Notes under the pieces: generated by a model | What the model saw: only the letters and a program-made list of their open reading frames with translations | Databases searched by the model: none | What the model was told of the DNA's origin: nothing | Program-made: the position numbers and the translations under genes | Shown here: positions 38,514 to 46,780 of the stretch, piece after piece | Position numbering within the stretch: position 1 is the stretch's first letter | Layout: each line of letters starts with the position of its first letter | From: Sinorhizobium fredii USDA 205 | GTDB lineage: Bacteria > Pseudomonadota > Alphaproteobacteria > Rhizobiales > Rhizobiaceae | DNA length: 64,000 nucleotides | Assembly: GCF_001461695.1 (NCBI RefSeq) | Contig: NZ_AUTC01000128.1 | Location: forward strand, 1 to 64,000 | Reading direction: 5' to 3'

Positions 38514-38547
38514 ACAAAAAACCGGCCGCAGGGATTGGCCGGCTTTT
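38514..38547 (-). terminator. Rho-independent terminator of the DUF6101 gene
   Basis: Stem CCGGCC (38522-38527) with GGCCGG (38537-38542). On the minus strand the hairpin is followed by a run of six T and then GTTG. It lies 32 bases past the stop of the gene at 38579. A weaker CTTTTG follows on the plus strand. Confidence 0.75.
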
Positions 38548-38578
38548 GCACTCGAGACTGGTTTAGAACCGGCAGCCG

Positions 38579-39151
38579 TCAGCTCCGGGCAATGATCTCG
38601 CGACCGTCGATTTTCATGTGCACGCCGAGCTTACCGGTGGAGCGGCGCACCAGGAAGCGCGGCCGGCGTTCGGCGAAGAAGGAATGGCGCCGGCGCGACT
38701 TAGCCGGAGCAGTGCGGATTTCTCCGAGATGTTCTTCGAGTGGCCGGGCGACCCCGTCCGCTTCGACCATCAGCATCGGGATGCGGTAGGCCTCCGCCCA
38801 GGCACGCCAGTCGGCCGCGATATCGGAAAGGTCGTGCGCAACGAGCAACGGGATGCAAAGATCCGGATCGTCGTGATGGAGCTCGAGCGTCACAGTTACC
38901 TCCCCGTCGCCATGGTCGATGGCCCGCGCTGCGACACCCTTGAAAGCTCGCGCAGGCAAGGCGATCGAAAGGGGCAGGCCGCTGGATGGTAGCACCTTGC
39001 GCAGGACGGCGCCACGCTGGTCGAGGCTGATGCTCACATTGCCCACATCACCGCGCAGGACATAGGTCGCTTGCTGCGGAAAACGCTTCGGGTCGAGCCG
39101 CAGCGTATTTCCTACCCAAGCCGGTTGAGAGAGTGTGTTGCGCATTTTCAT
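38579..39151 (-). CDS. DUF6101 family protein (tentative)
   Basis: This 190-aa soluble protein is conserved in rhizobia and, as far as I can recall, grouped as DUF6101. It starts KMRNTLSQPAWVGNTLRLDPKRFPQ and ends KLGVHMKIDGREIIARS. No catalytic motif is recognised. AAGGGCGAA precedes the ATG at 39151; ATG 39145 is possible. It is flanked by two direct RIME1 copies. Confidence 0.65.
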   Translation of the reverse strand: MKMRNTLSQPAWVGNTLRLDPKRFPQQATYVLRGDVGNVSISLDQRGAVLRKVLPSSGLPLSIALPARAFKGVAARAIDHGDGEVTVTLELHHDDPDLCIPLLVAHDLSDIAADWRAWAEAYRIPMLMVEADGVARPLEEHLGEIRTAPAKSRRRHSFFAERRPRFLVRRSTGKLGVHMKIDGREIIARS

Positions 39152-39457
39152 TTCGCCCTTGTTTTCCTTGAGAGCCGGTTCCCGGTCTTCTTCTCGGGAC
39201 GTTTTCGTCCTCTATGGGTGGGAGGATAGGCGGCCCCTCTTCCGGACGACTTAAAAATCGCGGTTAAAAAAACTTTGCGTCTACCGATGGTTAGCAAAAG
39301 CCGAGGCGGCAAGGTTTCTCGTTCGTCAACGAAATTGCCGGCATTTTGCGGGTCGGCGGACAGTCGACCGAAAAGCCACGCACAAGGCTGTTGATCCAGG
39401 CTTCCACGATCGGAATAACCTTCGGGGATGTCGCGACGCCGGCTGTCCCCGATCCCA
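39152..39457. other. Intergenic region upstream of the DUF6101 gene
   Basis: It holds an AT-rich patch at 39250-39275 (TTAAAAATCGCGGTTAAAAAAAC), probably promoter or UP-type sequence for the minus-strand gene. No ORF with coding character. The right part runs into RIME1. Confidence 0.4.
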
Positions 39458-39562
39458 CTGCATGTTTTCCTTAAATCGGAGCCGATTTAAGGAGAAAAAC
39501 ATGCAGCAATTCAAAGTGCTACAGCGACCTTTGTGCGTCTGATAAGACGCACGGCGCTGTAG
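39458..39562 (-). repeat. RIME1 intergenic palindromic element (complete, reverse orientation)
   Basis: CTGCATGTTTTCCTTAAATCG, arm AAATCGGAGCCGATTT, then the common spacer and the palindrome GTGCGTCT-GATA-AGACGCAC ending CTGTAG. Compensatory changes keep the arms paired. It ends 17 bases before the start of the DUF1217 gene, so it forms most of that gene's untranslated leader. Confidence 0.9.
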
Positions 39563-39579
39563 TTGGCAGGGCGGCGCGC

Positions 39580-41889
39580 ATGGTTTCGACCTATCTCGAC
39601 TATAATCTCCTCGCTCGGGACATGAAGGTCAGCCTGAAGCGCGTGTCGGAGCAGACGGTGGTCGCGCGCGACACGCAATACTACAAGGACAATATCGGCA
39701 ATGTGAGCTCGGTGGACGCGTTCCTCGACGACTACCGGCTCTACTCCTACGCGATGACGGCCTTTGGCCTGGGGGACATGATCGATTCGGTCGCCTTCAT
39801 GCGAAAGGTGCTCGAAAGCGACCTCTCCGACTCGAGCAGCTTCGCCAACAGCCTGACGGACGACCGCTATCGGGAATTCGCCCTCGCCTACAGCTTCAGC
39901 GGCGGGACCGCCGCCCCGCAGACGGAGGCACAGCTCGACGAGATCATCGGCCTCTACGATACGAGCATTCTGAACATCGCGGAGACCCAGAAGGAGGAAA
40001 CCCGCTACTACAATGTCATGATCGACAAGATCACCAGCGTCGATCAGTTGCTGAACAACGACAGGCTGAGAGCCTATGTCTTCACGGCCTTCGGCATCGA
40101 CGAGAGTACCTATTCCCGCCAGACGATCCGCAGCGTGCTTTCCAGCAGTTCCGGCGATGCGAGCAGCTACGAGAATACGGTGATTGCTCCGAAGCTCTCC
40201 GAACTCCAGACGGCCAAGGCCGCGGCGCAGTCCCAGCTGGCGGCCGGGGGGCTTATCGATGCCGAGGAGGCTGAACTCACAGGTAAAATAACGACCTACA
40301 CAAACTCGATCGCCACGCTGAACAACTATCTCGACCTCGCCGCCGCCTTCGATTTTGGCTCCGCCGGCACAGCGACCGCAGGCACTGCCCAGACGGCCGA
40401 AAACAAGCAGGCGACCAACGAGCTCTATGTCTCCAGCAACTCCCGCGTCACGCAGCAGGCAGCGCTTCTGAACAAGGCCTATTTCGAGGGAAAGATAGCG
40501 ACGATCACCAGCGTCGATGACCTCGTCTCCGATGCACGTCTTTACAGCTATATCAGGACAGCCTTTGATCTTACCGGCGTGACGATAGTGCCCGCAACGA
40601 TCAAGAACATTCTGACAAGCGACCCGGATGACCCCGATAGTTATGTCAACACGATCGGCGGCGGCGACACGAACTACCTGGCGCTTGCCAATGCCTTCAA
40701 CTTCCAGGAGGACGGCACGCTGGCCAGTGGCGACAGCGCGCAGACGACGGCGCAGACGACGCTCACTTCCAACCGCTATATGACGCGCTACAACGACAAG
40801 GACGACGAGGCGGACGAGATGGCGGTCAGTGCCTACAAGACCGCTGTCGCCAGCATGACGTCCGTCGACGATTTCATCGGGTCTGCGTCGATCTATGATT
40901 TCGCCCTCAAGGCCGTCGGCTTGGACCCCGACACGGCAAGCACACGGACCATCAAGCGCGTCCTGACCAGCGACCTCACCGATCCGAAAAGCTACGTCTA
41001 CACGCTCAAGGACGAGCGTTACGTGACGCTTGCCAAACTGTTCAACTTTACGACAGAGGGTGAAATCGGCCCGCCTGCGCTGGCTCAATCGGAAACGCAA
41101 ATCCAGGAAACGGCGAAGAACTACATCGTCACCAAGTCCCGTTTTGGGTCGGAGGAGGACAAGACCAAGGCCGAAGAGGAAGGCGAATACTATACGGCCG
41201 AGGTCGCCAAGCTCTCCTCGCTCGACGAATTCCTTGCGGACGACCGCCTTGTCACCATAGCGCTTGAGGCGAACGGCATCGACCCCGAAGGGGTAACCGC
41301 CGATTTGCTCCGCGAGATCTTCAACTCCGATCTCGACGATCCCGAGAGCTTCATCAACGAGCAGGAAAATTCCGCTGCCTATATCTCGCTCGTTACCTCC
41401 TTCAATTTCGACAGCGAAGGAAACGTGCTGCGCGAGGACAGAGACAGCATCGTCACGCGCCAGGGGCTTTACGAAACACTCGACCAATATCTGCGCCAGA
41501 CGCTGGAAGAACAGGCCGGCGAGAACAATGAAGGCGTTCGCCTCGCGCTCTATTTCGAGCGGAAGGCGGGTTCGCTCGTCGATGCCTATGACCTCCTGGC
41601 CGACGATGCGCTTGCCGAGGTATTCCGCACGATCTTCAGCCTGCCCGACGAGTTCAGCACGATGGACATCGACCAGCAGGCAAAGATCGTCGAAAAGAAC
41701 CTCGATCTCGAGAAACTGAGCGACCCAGCTGAACTGAAGAAGCTGCTGGCACGCTTTGCCGTGCTTTACGACCTGGAAAACAACACGGAGGTCGACCCGG
41801 CCGTGTCGGTCCTTATGAGTACGGGCAGTAGCGTCGGCATCAGCGCCGACACGCTCTATACGCTGTCTCAGCTCAGGATGGGCGGGTAA
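39580..41889 (+). CDS. DUF1217 protein with six tandem units, flagellar-associated type
   Basis: The protein is 769 aa. DUF1217 proteins sit in flagellar gene clusters of rhizobia. The conserved unit (T/S-S-V-D-x-F-L-x-D-x-R-L-Y-x-Y-A ... SDxxDPxSY ... YxxLAxAFNF) recurs at about residues 43-106, 152-258 (with an internal Ala/Gln-rich coiled insert 203-245), 310-375, 427-490, 546-610, and in weak form 665-731. The C-terminus ends ISADTLYTLSQLRMGG, as in axial flagellar proteins. No signal peptide. It is monocistronic and outside any flagellar cluster here. Confidence 0.82.
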   Translation: MVSTYLDYNLLARDMKVSLKRVSEQTVVARDTQYYKDNIGNVSSVDAFLDDYRLYSYAMTAFGLGDMIDSVAFMRKVLESDLSDSSSFANSLTDDRYREFALAYSFSGGTAAPQTEAQLDEIIGLYDTSILNIAETQKEETRYYNVMIDKITSVDQLLNNDRLRAYVFTAFGIDESTYSRQTIRSVLSSSSGDASSYENTVIAPKLSELQTAKAAAQSQLAAGGLIDAEEAELTGKITTYTNSIATLNNYLDLAAAFDFGSAGTATAGTAQTAENKQATNELYVSSNSRVTQQAALLNKAYFEGKIATITSVDDLVSDARLYSYIRTAFDLTGVTIVPATIKNILTSDPDDPDSYVNTIGGGDTNYLALANAFNFQEDGTLASGDSAQTTAQTTLTSNRYMTRYNDKDDEADEMAVSAYKTAVASMTSVDDFIGSASIYDFALKAVGLDPDTASTRTIKRVLTSDLTDPKSYVYTLKDERYVTLAKLFNFTTEGEIGPPALAQSETQIQETAKNYIVTKSRFGSEEDKTKAEEEGEYYTAEVAKLSSLDEFLADDRLVTIALEANGIDPEGVTADLLREIFNSDLDDPESFINEQENSAAYISLVTSFNFDSEGNVLREDRDSIVTRQGLYETLDQYLRQTLEEQAGENNEGVRLALYFERKAGSLVDAYDLLADDALAEVFRTIFSLPDEFSTMDIDQQAKIVEKNLDLEKLSDPAELKKLLARFAVLYDLENNTEVDPAVSVLMSTGSSVGISADTLYTLSQLRMGG

Positions 41890-41903
41890 GCGCCGCCTTC
41901 GTC

Positions 41904-43334
41904 TCAGTCCTGCCGCAGCAGCTTGTCGGGATTCATGATTCCGGCCGGATCGAAGGCATGCTTGATCCGCCGCATCAGCTCGATCTCGATCGGCGAGCGG
42001 ACTGCGGCGAGTTCGTCGCGCTTCAACTGGCCGATGCCGTGTTCGGCCGAGATCGATCCGTTGTATTTCAGGACGAGGGCGTGAACGATGGCGTTCACTT
42101 CGCGCCAGCGAGCCAGAAAGGCTTGGCTATCCGCGCCGATCGGCTGGGAAATGTTGTAGTGGATGTTGCCGTCGCCCATATGGCCGAAGGCGCAGATCCG
42201 CGCATCGGCGATCGCCGTCATCACCGCCGCATCGGCCTCCGCCATGAAGGCCGGAATGCTCGACACCGGCACGGAGACATCGTGCTTGATCGAGCCGCCT
42301 TCGGGCTTCTGTGCCGGAGACATGCTCTCGCGCATGTGCCAGAGCGCCTTTCGCTGCGCTTCGCTCTGGGCAATGACGGCATTTTCGACGAGACCGTCGT
42401 CGATGCCAGCCTCGAGCAGGCTTTGCACCATCCGCTCGGCGCTCTCGGCGGAATCCGAAGTGGAGATATCGATCAGCGCATACCAGGGATGGCTGGTTTC
42501 CATCGGGTCGCGAACACCCGGTATGTGGCGGGTGGTGAATTCGATGCCGAGCCTTGGCATCAGTTCGAAGCCGGTCAAGGCCGGACCGCACAGGCTCGAT
42601 GCCCGATCGAAGAGAGCGAGAGCGTCGTCGACGCTTGCTAGCCCGGCAAAAGCGACCTGATGGCCGCGCGGTTTCGGAAACAGCTTCAGGACCGCGCCGG
42701 TGATGACGCCGAGCGTTCCTTCCGCGCCGATGAAGAGATCGCGCAGATCATAGCCGGTATTGTCCTTCTTGAGCCGCCTCAGGCCATCCCAGACTTCTCC
42801 GGTCGGCAGTACGACCTCCAGCCCCAGGCAGAGCTGCCGCATGTTGCCATAGGCAAGCACGGCGGTGCCGCCGGCATTGGTCGAGAGATTGCCGCCGATC
42901 CGTGCCGAGCCTTCCGAGCCGAGCGACAAGGGGAACAGGCGATCGACGTCGTCTGCCGCCTTCTGGATATCTGCGAGAATGCAGCCGGCGTCGGCGACGA
43001 TGACATTGCCGACGGGGTCGATATCGCGAATCCGGTTCAGCCGCTCGAGCGAAAGCACCACGTCGGCCTTTCCTTCGCGCGGGATCTGGCCCGCCACGTG
43101 GCCCGTGTTTCCGCCCTGCGGCACGATCGCCGTTTGCGTCCGGCTGGCGAGTTGCAGGATTCGCGAGACTTCATCGACCGATCCGGGTTTGAGTACGAGC
43201 GGCGTCGTGCCGTGATAGAGGCCGCGAGATTCGATGAGATAGGGCGCCGTCTCCGCCGGGGCGGTCAGCGCATGGCCGGGGCCGACGATGTCCGCGAAGA
43301 ACGCGATCAGTTCGGGAGAAGCAATTGCTGTCAT
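41904..43334 (-). CDS. FAD-linked D-2-hydroxyacid dehydrogenase (GlcD/D2HGDH-like)
   Basis: This 476-aa flavoprotein has an N-terminal PCMH FAD-binding domain (IVPQGGNTGHVAGQIP; LSLGSEGSARIGGNLSTNAGGTAVLAYGNMR; FIGAEGTLGVITGAVLKLFP) and a C-terminal FAD-oxidase domain with the metal-site GHMGDGNIHYN and SAEHGIGQLKR. It likely oxidises D-2-hydroxyglutarate, D-lactate or a similar acid. It follows Sua5 by 27 bases on the same strand. Confidence 0.9.
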   Translation of the reverse strand: MTAIASPELIAFFADIVGPGHALTAPAETAPYLIESRGLYHGTTPLVLKPGSVDEVSRILQLASRTQTAIVPQGGNTGHVAGQIPREGKADVVLSLERLNRIRDIDPVGNVIVADAGCILADIQKAADDVDRLFPLSLGSEGSARIGGNLSTNAGGTAVLAYGNMRQLCLGLEVVLPTGEVWDGLRRLKKDNTGYDLRDLFIGAEGTLGVITGAVLKLFPKPRGHQVAFAGLASVDDALALFDRASSLCGPALTGFELMPRLGIEFTTRHIPGVRDPMETSHPWYALIDISTSDSAESAERMVQSLLEAGIDDGLVENAVIAQSEAQRKALWHMRESMSPAQKPEGGSIKHDVSVPVSSIPAFMAEADAAVMTAIADARICAFGHMGDGNIHYNISQPIGADSQAFLARWREVNAIVHALVLKYNGSISAEHGIGQLKRDELAAVRSPIEIELMRRIKHAFDPAGIMNPDKLLRQD

Positions 43335-43361
43335 GATCCTGCCTGCGATTCGTTTTGCCGG

Positions 43362-44336
43362 TCAGACCCTTGGGGCGGCGGCCCGCTCGAGGCGGTCGAC
43401 GATCGCTTCGCCGAGGCCTTCGTTTGGAACCGGGCCGAAGGCGATGGTCGCAGCGCCGCTCGCGTCCGCCTTTTTCATATAGTCGAAAAGATTGGCGGCC
43501 GCTTCCCTGAGATTGCCGCTGGGGCTGAGGTCGAGCACGATCGCCGCCGCGCTTTCGCCAGGCAGGGCCTTGCCGCCGAAGCGGATCAGCGCCTCACCCT
43601 TGCGGACGTCCTTGGCATTGAGCCGAACCGCAGCACCGGGTGCATAGTGCGAGGCGAGCATGCCGGGCGCTTCGATCGTCGGGCCCGCCGCTTCCAGCCG
43701 TTCGACCGGGCGGCCGGTGAGCGCCTCGATCTCCGCCACGTCAAGGCCGCCCGGTCGAAGCAGCCGGAGTATGCCGGTTTCGACCTTGATGATCGTCGAC
43801 TCGAGGCCGATTTCGGCTGGGCCCGCATCGAGGATCAGCCTCAGCTTCGCGCCGAGGTCCGCTTCCACATGCGCCGCGCTGGTCGGACTGATCTTGCCCG
43901 ACGTATTGGCGCTCGGGGCCGCCAGCGGCCGCCCGAAATGTGAAATCACCCGGCGGGAGAAGCCCTCCGGCATGCGGATCCCCAGCGTCTCGAGGCCGGC
44001 AGAGGCAAGGGCATGCACGGTGCTTTCACGCCGCTCAGGCAGGATCAGCGTCAGAGGTCCGGGCCAGAAGGCCTCCGCGAGCCGCCGGGAGATCGGGTCG
44101 AATATCACATGCGCTTCCGCCATTGCCATGTCCGAGACATGGCAGATCAGCGGGTTGAAGCGCGGCCGGCCCTTCATCTCGTAGATGCGGGTGATCGCAT
44201 CGGCATTGGTCGCATCCGCCGCAAGCCCGTAGACGGTTTCCGTCGGGATGGCGACAGGCTCGCCTTCGGAGAGCACGGCGCAAGCCCTCTCGATCGCTCG
44301 GTCCGGTTCGATGCGCGTGTCGATGATTTCGGCCAT
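43362..44336 (-). CDS. L-threonylcarbamoyladenylate synthase (Sua5/YrdC)
   Basis: The protein is 324 aa. The N-terminal YrdC domain (IPTETVYGLAADATNADAITRIYEMKGRPRFNPLICHV; KRPSAPS-like APSANTSGKISPT) makes threonylcarbamoyl-AMP for t6A37 of tRNA. The C-terminal Sua5 domain, with EAPGMLASHYAPGAAVRL, makes this the long Sua5 form rather than short TsaC. Confidence 0.93.
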   Translation of the reverse strand: MAEIIDTRIEPDRAIERACAVLSEGEPVAIPTETVYGLAADATNADAITRIYEMKGRPRFNPLICHVSDMAMAEAHVIFDPISRRLAEAFWPGPLTLILPERRESTVHALASAGLETLGIRMPEGFSRRVISHFGRPLAAPSANTSGKISPTSAAHVEADLGAKLRLILDAGPAEIGLESTIIKVETGILRLLRPGGLDVAEIEALTGRPVERLEAAGPTIEAPGMLASHYAPGAAVRLNAKDVRKGEALIRFGGKALPGESAAAIVLDLSPSGNLREAAANLFDYMKKADASGAATIAFGPVPNEGLGEAIVDRLERAAAPRV

Positions 44337-44413
44337 GGCGGTCCTGAACCTTTCCGTCGTTCCTTAACGGAGGACGCGGGAAAACAGAACGATTTTCTTG
44401 GCTCTGCCGGCCG

Positions 44414-45013
44414 TCAGAGGCTGCGAATGATCCGCCGCAGGGCCTCGTCGCGTGCGCCGAGCATCAGGACGTTCTTGAGCGCCACCTTCGGGTCCTGCGT
44501 CCGGAAGATCAGACCGTTGCCGCGAACGTTGCGATTGATGGCCATTTGCCCGCCTTCGGCGTTAGGCTCGATGGCAACGGCGAAATACATGCGTGAATAG
44601 CTTGGCTGTACCCGCTCGAAGAAATGCGTCTCGTCCCCGAGGTCGGAGAAGAAGTTGGCGAAATAGAATGCCCAGGCGATTTCGCGCGATTGATTGAGGG
44701 TGGTCCTCGCGGCGGTCACATGGCAATAACCGAGATGGGGGCTGTCGGCGAGCGTCCGGTGGAAGATCAACTTCGGAAACTGGATGGAGGCGTGAAAGCC
44801 GTTGATCCGCTTATGGGTCGTCTCTCCGGCCGCCTGTAACTTCCGTCCCGTTTTCTCGGCCACCTCTTCATGGCTCATGTAGCGGCGCTGTTCGGGCAAC
44901 CACGGCCGGCGCCGGTCGATTCGGCCGGTGCGCAGGAACTCCGTATGGCCCGCCGCTTTCGGCGTCGGCGCCTGCGTTTTGCCCGAGGCGTCGTAATATC
45001 TGAGCTTTGCCAT
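44414..45013 (-). CDS. Conserved protein of unknown function
   Basis: The protein is 199 aa. It is basic at the N-terminus (AKLRYYDASGKTQAPTPKAAGHTEF) and has an ordered middle (HASIQFPKLIFHRTLADSPHLGYCHVTAARTTL; WAFYFANFFSDLGDETHFFERVQPSYSRMYFAVAI). No signal peptide or transmembrane segment. ATG 45013 is chosen over ATG 45028. I do not recognise the family. It lies upstream of Sua5 on the same strand with a 77-base gap. Confidence 0.7.
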   Translation of the reverse strand: MAKLRYYDASGKTQAPTPKAAGHTEFLRTGRIDRRRPWLPEQRRYMSHEEVAEKTGRKLQAAGETTHKRINGFHASIQFPKLIFHRTLADSPHLGYCHVTAARTTLNQSREIAWAFYFANFFSDLGDETHFFERVQPSYSRMYFAVAIEPNAEGGQMAINRNVRGNGLIFRTQDPKVALKNVLMLGARDEALRRIIRSL

Positions 45014-45331
45014 CGATCCCTGAGTCACTCACCAGCCATGCGGATTGATCCGTCAGCGAACGCTAAATCACTATGGTTAACAGACTATTTCGGCGTCTCG
45101 CTGGTCGCTTCGCATTGCTTTGTGTCGCAAAACGGCCAGCCGCCTTCGCGGCAGGGACGGCGCTTCTCAGAAAATTCAGCACCTCGCATGAAGCCGTCTA
45201 TCATATTGTTTATTCTATAAAATATTATATATGCCTCAACGTCATCGCGCGAAAATTTCTGTCGTCTTTCCAAAATGGAATGTCGCACATCGGCAGTTGC
45301 CGAGCCGAACTCCCCGCCTAGATTGGGATCG
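45014..45331. other. AT-rich intergenic promoter region upstream of the riboswitch-like element
   Basis: No gene. A striking stretch at 45195-45236 (ATATTGTTTATTCTATAAAA then TATTATATATG) is far below local GC and likely contains a promoter for the gbcAB leader and/or the divergent 45013 gene. A half-formed inverted repeat and poly-A/T tracts are present but no clear sigma consensus. Confidence 0.45.
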
Positions 45332-45424
45332 TCAAGGTGCCGCCCCAGGCAGGGACGGAGAATTGGGGAATCGCTGAAATCCGGGCTGCCACGCAACGGT
45401 GGAGAGCCCGGAAACCAGCCTTGA
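45332..45424 (+). promoter_or_regulatory. Compact cobalamin-riboswitch-like element
   Basis: Closing helix P1: TCAAGG (45332-45337) pairs exactly with CCTTGA (45419-45424). A P2-like hairpin follows (TGCC/GGCA). The core then reads GGGGAATCGCTGAAATCCGG then GCTGCCACGCAACGGTGG, matching the cobalamin core (GGGAATC...TGAAATCC...CTGCCcCGCAACtGT). The B12 box AGAGCCCGGAAACCAGCC (45403-45420) fits AGYCMGGAGACCKGCC. The P5 loop is 2-3 bases short and the peripheral P7-P10 domain between core and B12 box is absent, so it is compact or degenerate. Downstream, TCCTC (45502-45506) can pair with GAGGA (45524-45528), the likely ribosome site of gbcA. Confidence 0.6.
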
Positions 45425-45535
45425 AGCGAAAACGAACGCAACTGGTTGCGGCGGGCAGCCGGATCGGAACCATGGCGCACGGCATGCGCGGTTTCTGTCC
45501 GTCCTCTCCGAAACAGGGCTAACGAGGATATGGGC

Positions 45536-46780
45536 ATGGACATTCAGGACGATATGCTGCGCAAGCTGAAGACCCGTCGCGAGGGCTACAGTCTCGATCG
45601 GGCTTTCTATGTCGACCCGGACTATTACCGCCAGGACCTGGAGCATATCTGGTACAAGGACTGGCTCTTCGTCGGCCACGACTGCGAAATCCCACGGCCC
45701 GGCAACTACTTCACGCTGCAGATCGGCGACTACCCGGTCGTCATCGTGCGCGATCGGCAAGGGGCGGTCCGGGCGCTGCACAATTCCTGTCGCCACCGCG
45801 GCTCGCGCGTTTGCACGCAGCACAAAGGCTCCTCGGCCAAGCTCGTCTGTCCCTATCACCAGTGGACCTACGAACTCGACGGCCGGCTGCTATTTGCCCG
45901 GCAGATGCCGGACGGCTTCGATCCTTCCGAGCACAGCCTGAAGCCGGTGCATTGCGAGACCGTCGGCGGCTATATCTTCATCAGCCTCGCCGACGAGGCG
46001 ATGGATTTCCAGCCGTTCCGCGACACGGTCGCCGGCTATCTTGCGCCGCACCGGCTCGGCGAAACCAAGGTCGCCTACGAGAGCAAGATCGTCGAGAAGG
46101 GCAACTGGAAGCTCGTCTGGGAGAACAATCGCGAGTGCTACCATTGCGCCGCCAACCATCCGGAACTCTGCCGGACCTATCCGGAGGCGCCGACCGTGAC
46201 CGGCGTCCAGGGCGCCATGGACGATCCGGAAATCGGCGCCCATTGGGAAAGGTGTGAGGCGGCAGGGCTGCCAAGCGCCTTCAAGATCGGGCCGACCGGC
46301 CAGTTCCGCATGACCAGAATGCCGCTCATCAACGGAGCCGAAAGCTATACGATGTCCGGCGAGAAGGCCGTGCGCAGACAGCTTTCCGCCGGCGTCGGCG
46401 CGAACGGCATCGGCACGCTGCTTCTCTTCCACTATCCGACGACCTGGAATCACATCCTCGGCGACCACGCGATCACCTTCCGCGTCCTGCCGCTCGGGCC
46501 GGAACTGACTGAGGTCACGACCAAGTGGCTCGTCAACAAGGATGCGGTCGAGGGCGTCGACTACACGCTCGAGGATCTGACGCACGTCTGGACCGAGACC
46601 AACGACCAGGACCGCCAGATCGTCGAGGAAAACGCCTTCGGCATCCGTTCGCCGGCCTATCAGCCTGGGCCCTATTCGGCCGAGCACGAGGGTGGGGTGA
46701 TGCAGTTCGTCGACTGGTATTCGCGCTTCATGCTGGATCGCCTGCAGGGTGGCGCCGTTCCTCTGTCGCGGGTGGCATGA
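45536..46780 (+). CDS. gbcA: Rieske-type glycine betaine monooxygenase/demethylase, oxygenase component (GbcA-like)
   Basis: This 414-aa protein has an N-terminal Rieske domain with the C-x-H / C-x2-H ligands (NSCRHRGSRVC ... CPYHQWTYELDGRL) and a C-terminal catalytic domain with the mononuclear iron triad NNRECYHCAANHPE. The WENNRECYHC segment and the paired reductase gene are typical of GbcAB, which demethylates glycine betaine to dimethylglycine and formaldehyde. ATG 45536 has ACGAGG at good spacing; ATG 45530 is the alternative. Its stop overlaps gbcB by 3 bases (ATGA). Substrate inferred from family. Confidence 0.82.
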   Translation: MDIQDDMLRKLKTRREGYSLDRAFYVDPDYYRQDLEHIWYKDWLFVGHDCEIPRPGNYFTLQIGDYPVVIVRDRQGAVRALHNSCRHRGSRVCTQHKGSSAKLVCPYHQWTYELDGRLLFARQMPDGFDPSEHSLKPVHCETVGGYIFISLADEAMDFQPFRDTVAGYLAPHRLGETKVAYESKIVEKGNWKLVWENNRECYHCAANHPELCRTYPEAPTVTGVQGAMDDPEIGAHWERCEAAGLPSAFKIGPTGQFRMTRMPLINGAESYTMSGEKAVRRQLSAGVGANGIGTLLLFHYPTTWNHILGDHAITFRVLPLGPELTEVTTKWLVNKDAVEGVDYTLEDLTHVWTETNDQDRQIVEENAFGIRSPAYQPGPYSAEHEGGVMQFVDWYSRFMLDRLQGGAVPLSRVA

